Positions 1 through 8,367 of a stretch of DNA of 64,000 nt are shown in pieces; position 1 is the stretch's first letter, and every line of letters starts with the position of its first letter. The stretch is from Brevundimonas pishanensis (GTDB taxonomy: Bacteria; Pseudomonadota; Alphaproteobacteria; Caulobacterales; Caulobacteraceae). A program made the translations under genes and the position numbers. The notes below the pieces were generated by a model, which was not told where the DNA came from, did not search any database, and was given only the letters and a program-made list of their open reading frames with translations. The DNA is taken from NCBI RefSeq assembly GCF_022750635.1, contig NZ_JAJKBG010000002.1:124001-188000 (forward strand), written 5' to 3'.

Positions 1-462
1 CTCATAGGCGAACCATGAGCCGATGCCGCCCACCCACAAGGCCGAACCAATGATGGCGAAGGCATAGGCCGCGCTACTGCGGGCAGGGGTATTTCTCTTT
101 GTCTTGGCAACCTTGGTGGCCTTGGTCGATGCGACCGCGGGCTGTGTCTCGTTCGGTGCAGTTAGCGGACCGTCCGCACTTTCGGCCAAGGGCGAGAGGA
201 ACTGGTTCTGGCGTTCTGCGTCACGGCTGCGCTGCTCGGCCTGACGTTGCTGCTCGGCCAGACGGCGGCGCTGACGTTCGGACATGGGGCGCGCATAGGG
301 ATCGGGCTTGGGCTCGACGGCCTCGGCCTTCTTTTCCGGCTGGGGCGGGATGGCGTCAATCGGCGTATCGAACGGGTCGTTCAGAGGCGCGTTGTCGATA
401 TCCGCTGCGCCAGTCGCTGCAGAGGTTTCTGACGAGGTTTCTGGCCGATGGGGTGTCGTCAT
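1..462 (-). CDS. N-terminal part of a single-pass membrane protein (possible TipN-like polarity protein)
   Basis: The frame is open from an ATG at 462 down to base 1, giving 154 codons with no stop, so the gene continues beyond the window. The N-terminal ~130 residues are charged and low complexity (Pro/Glu/Lys-rich, then an Arg/Gln/Glu stretch with SERQRRRLAEQQRQAEQRSR). Near residues 134-152 comes one hydrophobic segment (AYAFAIIGSALWVGGIGSWF), as expected for a cytoplasmic tail followed by a membrane anchor. The layout (disordered tail, membrane segment, presumably a long coiled coil after it) resembles the Caulobacter pole-marking protein TipN, but the diagnostic coiled coil lies outside the window, so this is only a suggestion. 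Sure of the coding frame, unsure of the function. Confidence 0.7.
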   Translation of the reverse strand, partial: MTTPHRPETSSETSAATGAADIDNAPLNDPFDTPIDAIPPQPEKKAEAVEPKPDPYARPMSERQRRRLAEQQRQAEQRSRDAERQNQFLSPLAESADGPLTAPNETQPAVASTKATKVAKTKRNTPARSSAAYAFAIIGSALWVGGIGSWFAYE

Positions 463-638
463 GGGCGTCAATCTCGGTCGGCTATGCGTCGGTGGGCAGG
501 ATCGAAGCTAGGACCCTAGACGCTAGCAGGAGCCGCGCAAAGCCGCATATGGCTGAAATTTGCGAAGAAATAGGCGGAAAACTGAGGGAAACCGGCCGTT
601 CGTTCGCCCGGATAGCCGAAGAATCAGGGCTTCAGACG

Positions 639-815
639 TCAGCAGGTCTTGCTGGCGTTTGCTTTCCCGGCTTCATCCGGCGAAGAATGACATTCCGGCA
701 AGCGCTTGATTTCCAAGGGCTGCGACACGCGATCGATATTCAAGCCGAACTGGGCAAGGGCCGCAGCGGCTAGGAAGGCAACAATGCCTGCTAGAAAATC
801 GATCAACATCTTCAT
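639..815 (-). CDS. small single-span membrane protein, unknown function
   Basis: 58 residues starting MKMLIDFLAG at 815. Residues 4-21 form one hydrophobic helix (LIDFLAGIVAFLAAAALAQF), followed by a short hydrophilic tail ending in KANASKTC. A longer frame could begin at 875, but its extra residues look non-coding. No family is recognised. It lies alone between the truncated gene on the left and the phospholipase D gene on the right. A true gene is likely because of the clean membrane helix, but the short length leaves real doubt. Confidence 0.5.
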   Translation of the reverse strand: MKMLIDFLAGIVAFLAAAALAQFGLNIDRVSQPLEIKRLPECHSSPDEAGKANASKTC

Positions 816-944
816 GCGGCATTCATGCCAGAAGTTGTGAGTTGCGGCAATCTCTGGGCGGCATAAGGTCCGCATTGCGCGCGTTTTTTACGATCTTGCG
901 GAACCTTGTCACGCGGCTGTCGCTGATCAGGTGTTGGTGGGCAA

Positions 945-2444
945 GTGGCTGTTACGACCGGGGGGGATATGCTTAGGCGCACAGTATATGACCACTCCCT
1001 CCTGATCGAGGGGGATGCCATCTGGCGAACGGCTGTAGCGGGGCGGCTGTCTCCGCTGATGGAGAACGATACCTATTTCGAAGCCCTAAGCGCGGCTTTG
1101 GAAAAGGCGGAAAAGTCAGTGTTGGTTCTGGGTTGGCAGTTCGATCCGCGGACGCGCCTTGATCCCCAGTCCCCCAGTGACGAACGCCGATTTGAAATCG
1201 GCGAGCGGCTCAAATCCATGGTGAAGCAGAGGCCGGAGCTTGAAGTTCGCCTGTTGATCTGGCGCTCGCCGATCCTGATTGCCGCCTCTCAGGGGTTCTA
1301 TCCGCACAAGGCGCTCAAATTCTTCAACAAGCGCATGGTTCAGCTGGAACTAGAGGGTGTGGGCCTTCTCGGAGCCTGCCATCACCAGAAGGTGGTGGTC
1401 ATCGACGATAAGGTGGCCTTCTGCGGCGGCGGTGATATCTCGGTCGACCGCTGGGACGAGGAGGGACACTTCAGTGGTGATCCCCGCCGCTGCATGCCGT
1501 CCGGCCTGATCCCTTCACCGCGCCATGAGTGGATGAGCGTTGTCGACGGCGATGCGGCCAGAATGCTGGGCGATCTCGTACGCCAGCGCTGGGCGATGGC
1601 AACAGAGGAGGCCCTGCCAACGGTTCAGACCGATGGTGACCCGTGGCCGGACCACGTCGCGCCGATCTTTACCGATATTCCTGTCGGGTTGTCCCGCACC
1701 TATCCGGCCGTGAAGGGGCGCGATGAGGTGAGGGAAAACGAAGCTTTACATCTTGAAGCAATACGTGCGGCTAAATCTCTGATTTACATGGAAAATCAGT
1801 ACTTCACTTCACCTTTGATCGCCTCCGCCATTGCCGAGCGTTTGGCCGAACCGGATGGCCCCGAAGTGGTGTTGGTCTCAACCGGACGCAGCCCGTCCTG
1901 GTTCGATGGTTTGACCATGGATACGGCGCGGGCGGAGGTGCTGTGGCGATTGGAAAAAGCAGATGTGCACGACCGCTTCTTCTCCTTCTATCCGGTGACC
2001 CGTCGAGGCGACCGGATCATCGTCCACGCCAAGATGACCATTGTGGACGACAAGCTGATGCGGATCGGGTCCAGCAATCTCAACAACCGCTCGATGGGGC
2101 TGGATACTGAATGCGACCTATCGTTCGAGGCTCGTGACGAGACCGAGCGCACTGCCATCCGCCGGCTTCGCCAGCACTCGCTAGGGCATTTTATCGGTGT
2201 TTCGACCGACGACTTTGCCGAGGCCGAAAGCCTGATGGGGGGTGTGGGGCGATCTGTCGCCACCTTCGGTCAGGCCCGTATGCGGGCGATGGGGCTGCGC
2301 CAACCTACGGGGATTGAGCGCATGTTTGCCGAATGGCAGTTGGGCGACCCGCTCTCCGCACACGATGCGTGGCGGCCTTGGAGGCGACGTCATCTGACGC
2401 GCGCCACCCGTCCGCGTTCCGAAGGCGGCACGGCGGCCGGTTAA
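945..2444 (+). CDS. phospholipase D / cardiolipin synthase family protein
   Basis: 499 residues with two HKD catalytic motifs of the PLD superfamily: HHQKVVVIDD with GGGD just after (residues ~146-164) and HAKMTIVDDKLMRIGSSNLN (~362). Each HxKxxxxD half supplies one histidine and one lysine to a shared active site, which moves phosphatidyl groups through a phosphohistidine intermediate. Bacterial members make cardiolipin or hydrolyse phospholipid. There is no clear membrane segment at the N terminus, unlike Cls synthases, so substrate is open. The GTG at 945 is taken as start; an ATG at 969 (MLRRTVYD) is an alternative. Its stop shares bases with the stop of the convergent endonuclease/phosphatase gene, a pairing that suggests joint phospholipid work. 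Confidence 0.88.
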   Translation: MAVTTGGDMLRRTVYDHSLLIEGDAIWRTAVAGRLSPLMENDTYFEALSAALEKAEKSVLVLGWQFDPRTRLDPQSPSDERRFEIGERLKSMVKQRPELEVRLLIWRSPILIAASQGFYPHKALKFFNKRMVQLELEGVGLLGACHHQKVVVIDDKVAFCGGGDISVDRWDEEGHFSGDPRRCMPSGLIPSPRHEWMSVVDGDAARMLGDLVRQRWAMATEEALPTVQTDGDPWPDHVAPIFTDIPVGLSRTYPAVKGRDEVRENEALHLEAIRAAKSLIYMENQYFTSPLIASAIAERLAEPDGPEVVLVSTGRSPSWFDGLTMDTARAEVLWRLEKADVHDRFFSFYPVTRRGDRIIVHAKMTIVDDKLMRIGSSNLNNRSMGLDTECDLSFEARDETERTAIRRLRQHSLGHFIGVSTDDFAEAESLMGGVGRSVATFGQARMRAMGLRQPTGIERMFAEWQLGDPLSAHDAWRPWRRRHLTRATRPRSEGGTAAG

Positions 2445-3169
2445 GCGGCGATCTCGAAATCCATCACCAACGGAAGATGATCGGAAGCCACCCGTGCCAA
2501 CGGGCTGGTCGGCACCCGGATGCCAGTGACGCGGATATGCGGACTGATGAACAGATGGTCGATCCGTATCGCCGGGAAAGCGGACGGGAAGGTCTTGATG
2601 GACGGTTTCAGCCCCAGAACCCGCTGGGCGTCCTTCAGGTGGCGGGTCAGCTCGCCATAGGGGCGGGTGATGGACGTCGCGTTGAAATCACCGGCGAGGA
2701 TCGTTGGGCCCTCGCACGCGCCCACCCATTCTCGGCTGGAAAGGGCGGCGGCCTGTTTGCGCTGTTCGCGCGGCACAAGACCCAGATGGGTGTTGATGAT
2801 GTTCAGCCAATGCTCGCCAATCTGGATGCGCGACCAGACCGCGCCCCGAGGTTCCAGACCCCTAATGCCGGTTACCGATGGCAGGCTGTCAGCGCGGACG
2901 AGCGTTTCGGGCAGGCGCGAGAGAATGGCGTCGCCATACTGCTCGGCCTCGATCCGCATGGCCGGGTGAAACCGCGAAGTCATATTCAAACGCTGGGCCA
3001 GTTCGGCGGCCTGATCGACGCTGCCGGTCCGCAGGCGCCCGACGTCCAGTTCCTGAAGACAGACGATGTCGGCATCTTCATCGGCAATGACATCGGCGAT
3101 GCGCGCGACGCTTAATGTCCGGTCTGTGCCCACGCAGCGGTGGACATTGTAGGTAAGCAGTCTGGGCAT
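2441..3169 (-). CDS. endonuclease/exonuclease/phosphatase (EEP) family hydrolase
   Basis: 242 residues covering one complete EEP domain. The metal and catalytic motifs are visible in order: TYNVHR near the start (Asn), CLQELD (Glu, ~40), GDFNATS (~165), and SDHLPLVMDF at the end (Asp-His). The family includes DNases, phosphoinositide phosphatases and sphingomyelinase-type phosphodiesterases; the short form without signal peptide is a cytosolic phosphodiesterase of unknown substrate. Its TAA overlaps the TAA of the phospholipase D gene (2441-2444), so the two are convergent neighbours. PLD and EEP genes are often found side by side in proteobacteria, which hints at a lipid phosphodiester substrate. 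Confidence 0.85.
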   Translation of the reverse strand: MPRLLTYNVHRCVGTDRTLSVARIADVIADEDADIVCLQELDVGRLRTGSVDQAAELAQRLNMTSRFHPAMRIEAEQYGDAILSRLPETLVRADSLPSVTGIRGLEPRGAVWSRIQIGEHWLNIINTHLGLVPREQRKQAAALSSREWVGACEGPTILAGDFNATSITRPYGELTRHLKDAQRVLGLKPSIKTFPSAFPAIRIDHLFISPHIRVTGIRVPTSPLARVASDHLPLVMDFEIAA

Positions 3170-3210
3170 GACCGTATGAAAACGCAGGAATGTGACGAAA
3201 GATCAGTCGA

Positions 3211-3894
3211 TCAGAGAACGATCAGTCTATCGGGGACTTCGTTGATATCGTTTTCACGCGGCGGGAAATGCTCGGCGAGCGCATTGCCACATAGAGCGAT
3301 GGCGTCCTCCATCCCGTCTATCGGCTGCCCGCGCTTGATACCGCGCACTAGCGCCTGAACCGTTTCACCCCAGAACTCCGGCTTTGTTTTGGAGTAAATA
3401 CCGGTGTCGGCGATGACCTCGACCTCATGATCGGCCATGGCGGCAAAGATCAGGACGCCGGTACGGTCCACGGTATCGTGCAGGCCGTGGGCCATGAACT
3501 GTTGCAGGGCAACGCGGCGGACGCGGGCACGACGAATGCGCTGCGGCACCATTATAAGCCCTATGACCGGTATCCTGCTCAGGAGATAGACACCGATGAA
3601 GGTGAGGGCTTGGGCGATAATATAGGCGGTAAGAGCCTGGTTGACCTCGTTGGACTGGCTGGCCGCGTGGGCTATGTGCCAACCGTCGTTGACGCCCAAC
3701 CATTCGCCCGTCAGGCCTAAAGGCACTAGCACGGCAGGCAGGACCAGTGACGCTGTCGCCGCCCACGCCAGCCGGATATCGCGATAGGTCGAGACCCGCC
3801 GCGAGATGACGCAGAAGATTTCGCCACTGGTGTTGGCTTCGGCTGCGGAAATGGCGCTCGAGACGCGTGCGTGATCTTCGGGTGTGAAATCCAT
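3211..3894 (-). CDS. TPM-domain membrane protein (second of the LemA-TPM operon)
   Basis: 227 residues, starting MDFTPEDHARV at 3894; the ATG overlaps the TAA of the gene before it (TAATG), indicating translational coupling, so I rejected the longer upstream frame. It has a TPM (YgcG/MOLO1) fold: N-terminal helix with SGEIFCVIS, then two hydrophobic stretches (~45-65 and ~85-110) and a C-terminal half with DRTGVLIFAAMADHEVEVIAD, the typical TPM core strand region. The family is linked to photosystem repair in plants and to envelope maintenance with LemA in bacteria, with no proven enzymatic activity here. Last gene of a three-gene unit with lemA. Confidence 0.85.
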   Translation of the reverse strand: MDFTPEDHARVSSAISAAEANTSGEIFCVISRRVSTYRDIRLAWAATASLVLPAVLVPLGLTGEWLGVNDGWHIAHAASQSNEVNQALTAYIIAQALTFIGVYLLSRIPVIGLIMVPQRIRRARVRRVALQQFMAHGLHDTVDRTGVLIFAAMADHEVEVIADTGIYSKTKPEFWGETVQALVRGIKRGQPIDGMEDAIALCGNALAEHFPPRENDINEVPDRLIVL

Positions 3895-4724
3895 TACCAA
3901 CCTCCAGACGCACCGCCGCCGCCGAAGCCGCCGCCGCCGCCGCCAAATCCGCCGCCGCCGCGACCACCGCCGCCGCCACGTCCACTGCCACCGCTGCTGA
4001 CGATCATCGAAAGGATCTGTGCCGTCGTCCACAGTACAGTGCCCGCACCATTGGCTGCGCCATGGATGCGACGACCGCGTCCGCCTGAAGCAGCTCCTGC
4101 CGTAGCGCCCAGAGCCACCATCACACCGAAGACGATGAAGACGATCACCAGTATGCGCGAAGTGCCGTCGCTGCCGGATTGAGCCTCTGCCTGCATTTTG
4201 GCAGCGCGGGCAGCGGCCTCTTCGGGATCCAGAGTAAGCTGGGTGGTAAGGGCATCGACGCCCTTGTCGATCCCGCCGTAATAGTTGCCTTCGCGGAACG
4301 AGGGCAGGATGTCGTTGCGAATAACGATGGATGCAAAGGCGTCGGTGATGACGCCTTCGAGGCCGTAACCCGTCTCGATGCGCACCAGTCGGTCATTCGG
4401 TGCCACAATCAGCAGCGCACCGTTGTTGGCCTCTTTCTGGCCAATGCCCCAACTGCGGCCCAGTTGGTAGCCGTAGTCGGCAATATCATAGCCTTCGAGC
4501 GAGGCGAGCGTGACCACGACCACCTGATCGGTCGTCGACTGTTCGAGGCGCGAAAGCTTTTCCGTCAACGCAGCCTCTTCGGCAGGCGTGAGGATATTCG
4601 CGCCGTCGACTACGCGTCCGGTCAGAGCGGGAAACTTGATGTTGCTCTGGGCCATGGCCGGAAGCGGCATTGCCGTTCCCAGCCACAGACCCAGTACAAA
4701 CAGAAGGGCGAGTGCCCTTTTCAT
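3894..4724 (-). CDS. TPM-domain (YgcG family) exported protein with glycine-rich tail
   Basis: 276 residues. A signal peptide (MKRALALLFVLGLWLGTAMPLPAMA, cleaved before QSN) precedes the TPM domain, marked by GRVVDGANIL, TTDQVVVVTLASLEGYD and IETGYGLEGVITDAFA. A hydrophobic anchor lies near residues 193-215, and the C-terminal ~40 residues are almost only glycine with a few Ser/Phe/Arg (GRGGGGFGGGGGGFGGG), as in other YgcG proteins. The domain should face the periplasm. It starts 12 bases after the LemA stop and overlaps the next TPM gene by one base. The LemA-YgcG-TPM trio is conserved in many bacteria; function is unclear. Confidence 0.88.
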   Translation of the reverse strand: MKRALALLFVLGLWLGTAMPLPAMAQSNIKFPALTGRVVDGANILTPAEEAALTEKLSRLEQSTTDQVVVVTLASLEGYDIADYGYQLGRSWGIGQKEANNGALLIVAPNDRLVRIETGYGLEGVITDAFASIVIRNDILPSFREGNYYGGIDKGVDALTTQLTLDPEEAAARAAKMQAEAQSGSDGTSRILVIVFIVFGVMVALGATAGAASGGRGRRIHGAANGAGTVLWTTAQILSMIVSSGGSGRGGGGGRGGGGFGGGGGGFGGGGASGGW

Positions 4725-4736
4725 TGGCTGAATGCC

Positions 4737-5423
4737 TTAGTTGGCAGCGGCAGGAGCCGCAGCAGGAGCCGAGCCCGGAGCCACAGCCGGAGCATTACCG
4801 CCCGGTTGAGCCGTAGCGCTCGGGTTCAGGCCGTCGAAGTTCACGTTCGGTGCCGTCTGGGCTTCAGCCGTAGCGGTGAACAATTGCATCGGCTTGGAGC
4901 CGCTCTGGATGGTCTTGGCCCAGATGATGCTGGGGAAGGTGCGCAGGGTAGTGTTGTAGTCGCGAACGGCTTCGTTGTAGTCGCGGCGGGCAACCGCGAT
5001 GCGGTTCTCGGTACCTTCCAGCTGCGACTGCAAGGCGACGAAGTTCTGGTTCGACTGAAGCTGCGGATAGGCCTCAACCGTCACCAGCAGGCGCGACAGG
5101 GCACCCGACAGTTCGCCTTGGGCTTGCTGGAACTGCTGGAAGGAAGCCGGATCATCCGCGTTCACATTGACGCTGGTGGCCTTGGCGCGGGCTTCGATGA
5201 CCTGCGTCAGGGTGGTGCGTTCCTGAATGGCGGCACCTTGAACGGTCGCAACGAGGTTCGGCACCAGATCGGCGCGGCGTTGGTACTGGCTCTGGACGTC
5301 GGCCCAAGCGGCCTGTGCGCGCTCGTGCTTAGTCGGAATGGTGTTGTAACCGCAGGCACCCACAGCCGGAGCCAGAGCGATAACAGCGGCCACGGTGGCC
5401 ATACGGGGGGACATACCAGCCAT
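4737..5423 (-). CDS. lemA: LemA family membrane-anchored protein
   Basis: 228 residues. The start at 5423 (MAGMSPRMATVAA) is chosen over the ATG-like codon at 5444 because an AGGAGG ribosome site (5430-5435) sits 6 bases before it. A hydrophobic leader with GAC at its end may be a lipobox (APAVGACGYN). The LemA fold follows: YNTIPTKHERAQAAWADVQS, QRRADLVPNLVATVQG and FPSIIWA are family hallmarks of the four-helix domain. The last ~45 residues are Ala/Pro-rich and probably disordered. LemA proteins sit in the envelope with an outward helical domain. First gene of the LemA-TPM-TPM operon, so its promoter should be in 5424-5520. Confidence 0.92.
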   Translation of the reverse strand: MAGMSPRMATVAAVIALAPAVGACGYNTIPTKHERAQAAWADVQSQYQRRADLVPNLVATVQGAAIQERTTLTQVIEARAKATSVNVNADDPASFQQFQQAQGELSGALSRLLVTVEAYPQLQSNQNFVALQSQLEGTENRIAVARRDYNEAVRDYNTTLRTFPSIIWAKTIQSGSKPMQLFTATAEAQTAPNVNFDGLNPSATAQPGGNAPAVAPGSAPAAAPAAAN

Positions 5424-5520
5424 CAGCTTCCTCCTGTCGGTCACTATGACCGATCTCGGGTATAGGATTGGGGTGCGATGGGGCCTTAGCGCAAGTCCAA
5501 AGCCACATCGCTTTACAAAA

Positions 5521-6447
5521 TTACTGCGCCAGAAGGTCGTCCGGCTTTACGCCGACGGACCGGCAAGCTGCCGTATAGGTGTTGGCCAGCAGGCAGGCGA
5601 TGGTCATCGGACCGACGCCACCCGGAACCGGAGTGATCTTGCCTGCGACCTGAGCAGCTTCGTCGAATGCCACGTCGCCGACTACGCGGGTCTTGCCATC
5701 GGCGGCCTTGACCGGGTCCTTGGAGGGGACGCGGTTGATGCCCACGTCGATAACGGTCGCGCCCGGCTTGATCCAGTCGCCCTTGATCATTTCCGGACGG
5801 CCAACGGCGGCGACAAGAATGTCGGCGGTGCGGCACAGGGCCGGAAGGTCCTTGGTGCGCGAGTGGGCGATGGTGACGGTGCAGCTCTCGCCCAGCAGCA
5901 GTTGCGCCATCGGCTTGCCCACAATGTTGGAGCGACCAACGATGACGGCATTCAGGCCCGACAGGTCACCCAACTGATCCTTGAGCAGCATCAGGCACCC
6001 CAGCGGCGTGCACGGCACCAGACCGTCCTGACCCACAGCCAGACGACCGGCGTTCACAACGTGGAAGCCGTCCACGTCCTTGTCCGGCGAGATGGCGTCC
6101 AGCACGGCATTGGAATCAATGTGAGCGGGCAGGGGCAGTTGAACCAGAATGCCGTGAATGCCGTCATCGGCGTTCAATTGGGCGATCAGATCCAGCAGCT
6201 GGTCTTGAGTGGTATCTTCCGTCAGGCGGTGCGTGTCGGAGCGCATACCGGCTTTCAGAGTGGTCTCGCCCTTGTTGCGAACATAGAGCTGGCTGGCGGG
6301 GTCCTCGCCCACAATAACGACTGCCAGACCGGCCTTTACGCCATTTGACTTGATAAGGCGCTCAACCGCTGCGCCAACTCGCGTCACCAGCGTTTGGGCA
6401 AAGGCCTTGCCGTCAATGATTTCGGCAGCGGCATTTTCGGTCGCCAT
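5521..6447 (-). CDS. folD: bifunctional methylenetetrahydrofolate dehydrogenase / methenyltetrahydrofolate cyclohydrolase
   Basis: 308 residues. FolD interconverts 5,10-methylene-THF, 5,10-methenyl-THF and 10-formyl-THF with NADP. Signature motifs: [10 protein letters not shown] (catalytic Tyr and Lys), GILVQLPLP, the Rossmann segment [18 protein letters not shown], and [18 protein letters not shown] near the C terminus. I use the ATG at 6447 ([10 protein letters not shown]), preceded by AGGTGGAG, rather than the one at 6471. Length is normal for the family. It supplies one-carbon units for purines and for the thyA/folA thymidylate cycle found at 43-46 kb. A divergent gene starts 109 bases away, leaving a shared promoter region at 6448-6556. 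Confidence 0.96.
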   Translation of the reverse strand: MATENAAAEIIDGKAFAQTLVTRVGAAVERLIKSNGVKAGLAVVIVGEDPASQLYVRNKGETTLKAGMRSDTHRLTEDTTQDQLLDLIAQLNADDGIHGILVQLPLPAHIDSNAVLDAISPDKDVDGFHVVNAGRLAVGQDGLVPCTPLGCLMLLKDQLGDLSGLNAVIVGRSNIVGKPMAQLLLGESCTVTIAHSRTKDLPALCRTADILVAAVGRPEMIKGDWIKPGATVIDVGINRVPSKDPVKAADGKTRVVGDVAFDEAAQVAGKITPVPGGVGPMTIACLLANTYTAACRSVGVKPDDLLAQ

Positions 6448-6556
6448 GGGTTTGACTCCACCTGTTGGCACGGAACTGAATTCGTTCGGGGCGATTTACA
6501 GGCGCCACGGTTCGTCGTCTATGATGACGTTATCTTATTGAAGAGGCAGACCCCTT

Positions 6557-8347
6557 ATGCGTCACTCGTTGCTTGCCGCCGTCAGTGTCCTGGCAATCCT
6601 CAGTGCCCCGGCATTGGCAAACGCGCAGGCGGATAGCGGATCGGTCCGGGTGGGGCAAAGTGTCTCTGGCAATACCGACGATGATGGCCGCGACTATACC
6701 CTGACGCTGCATGCAGGTGACGGCATCGAAGTCATCATGCGCAGCGACGATATTGATTCCCTGCTCGAGATCTACGGGCCTTCGGATTCCGAGGAGCCGC
6801 TGGCGATGGACGATGACGGTCTCGGCGACGGGCTTCATTCCCGCCTGCGCTTCATGCCGTCCGAGAGCGGCACCTATCGTATTCGCGCCAAGTCCCTGTC
6901 CGAGGCGGGCAATTTCAGCCTGTCGGTTCAGCGCTGGCGGCCGACGCCGGTCCGTTCGGTCAACATCAGTCGCGGGCGCGAGGTACGCGGCCAGATCAAC
7001 AATCGTAGCTCACAGGATAATGACGGCAACAAGTTCCAGCAGTACCGCCTGAACCTGTCGCAGGGCGAGCGCGTCGCGATCAAGGTCGAAGCCAACGATA
7101 TCGACCCCATCGTCCGAATTGGCCGTGAGACGAACGGTGTGTTCGAAGAGCTGGGCGTGAACGACGACGCGCCGGGCGCAGGTCTGAACTCGCAATTGAA
7201 CTTCTCTGCGCCGACCAGCGGCACCTATGCCATTCGCGTAGGCTCGGTAAGCGGCTCGGATGGGCCATTCACGATCACTGTAGAGGACGCCGCCCCCCTG
7301 ACACCGCCGACCCCGATTGTCATCGGCGAGAGCGTTGCGGGCGAACTGTCCGATAAGACCCCGACGGGGATGTCGGGCGTGCGCGCCGACCGCTACGCCT
7401 TGCAGGTTGTGGAGGGACAGGCCTACGAAATCACTATGACAGGCGATGATTTCGATGCCTTTTTGAATGTTTATGATGAAGCGGGCACCGAAGTGGCGTC
7501 GGACGATGATAGTGCCGGCGACCTCAACCCGTCGCTGTTGCTGACCCCGAAAACCAGCGGCACCTACATCATCGAGGCCCGCGGTTTGTCGGACGCTAAT
7601 GGTGCCTACACGCTGGAAGTTGAAAGCGTAGAGCCGCCACCGCCACCGCAACCGCTTGCGATGGGTCAGGAAGTGGAGGGGGAACTGACCGATGACGATG
7701 CACGCCTGAAAGGCAATGCCCGTTTCGACGGCTACAGCTTCACGGCGACCGAGGGTCAGCGGCTTCAGATCACCATGACCTCGTCCGAGTTTGATGCAGT
7801 GCTGGAAGTCGGCAAGGCTGAAGGGACTTTCGAAGCCCTGGCCAGTGACGACGACGGCATGGGGCAGGGCACGAACGCGCGCCTGACCTTTGATGTGCCC
7901 GAGGACGGCGAATACATCATTCGTGCCCAGAGCTTCGATGACGGACGCTGGGCCTATCAATTGCGCTTGACCGATCGCGGGCCTGAACCGGAATCGGGCA
8001 GCCTGTTGATTGGATCGACTGTGCGCGGCTCGCTGGGCGAAAACGACAACACCTCGAACGAAGGCCGCTTCGGGGGCGGCTATTACGACGACTACACCTT
8101 TGCCGCACGCAAGGACGAGAAGCTGCGCTTCATCCTGGTTGCGCCAAAGTTCGATGCGGTTGTTCTGGTGGGGCAGAAGTCGGGCTCGTCCACCTCTTTC
8201 AGCAAACAGGACGATGACGGTCTGTCCGACACGCATTCGCGTCTGATCTGGACCGCGCCGCGTGATGGCGACTATGTCGTCCGTGTTACCAGCTTCGGAC
8301 CGAATGCCACCGGTGACTATTCCCTGATCGTCGAACGACAGCCCTGA
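6557..8347 (+). CDS. secreted protein made of five PPC-type beta-sandwich repeats
   Basis: 596 residues with a signal peptide (MRHSLLAAVSVLAILSAPAL, cleaved near ANA-QA). Five tandem domains of ~105-120 residues follow, each with an Asp-rich turn and a closing SGTY-type strand: DDDGLGDGLHSRL, NDDAPGAGLNSQL, DDDSAGDLNPSLL, DDDGMGQGTNARL and DDDGLSDTHSRL, then GTYRIRAKS, GTYAIRVGS, GTYIIEARG, GEYIIRAQS and GDYVVRVTS. This matches pre-peptidase C-terminal (PPC) domains, usually carried on the end of secreted proteases; here no catalytic domain is attached. Domains 3 and 4 are joined by a Pro-rich linker (EPPPPPQPL). The Asp clusters could bind calcium. Probably a periplasmic or surface adhesive or structural protein. 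Confidence 0.88.
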   Translation: MRHSLLAAVSVLAILSAPALANAQADSGSVRVGQSVSGNTDDDGRDYTLTLHAGDGIEVIMRSDDIDSLLEIYGPSDSEEPLAMDDDGLGDGLHSRLRFMPSESGTYRIRAKSLSEAGNFSLSVQRWRPTPVRSVNISRGREVRGQINNRSSQDNDGNKFQQYRLNLSQGERVAIKVEANDIDPIVRIGRETNGVFEELGVNDDAPGAGLNSQLNFSAPTSGTYAIRVGSVSGSDGPFTITVEDAAPLTPPTPIVIGESVAGELSDKTPTGMSGVRADRYALQVVEGQAYEITMTGDDFDAFLNVYDEAGTEVASDDDSAGDLNPSLLLTPKTSGTYIIEARGLSDANGAYTLEVESVEPPPPPQPLAMGQEVEGELTDDDARLKGNARFDGYSFTATEGQRLQITMTSSEFDAVLEVGKAEGTFEALASDDDGMGQGTNARLTFDVPEDGEYIIRAQSFDDGRWAYQLRLTDRGPEPESGSLLIGSTVRGSLGENDNTSNEGRFGGGYYDDYTFAARKDEKLRFILVAPKFDAVVLVGQKSGSSTSFSKQDDDGLSDTHSRLIWTAPRDGDYVVRVTSFGPNATGDYSLIVERQP

Positions 8348-8367
8348 TAGAAGAACGTCCTCAGCCT

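Noticed and set aside
3871..4182. Proline-rich plus-strand frame opposite the TPM gene
   Set aside because: It is the complement of the glycine-rich tail of the real gene.
6600..8330. DNA-level tandem repeats in the PPC-repeat gene
   Set aside because: Repeats are at protein level; the bases have diverged too much for recombination repeats.
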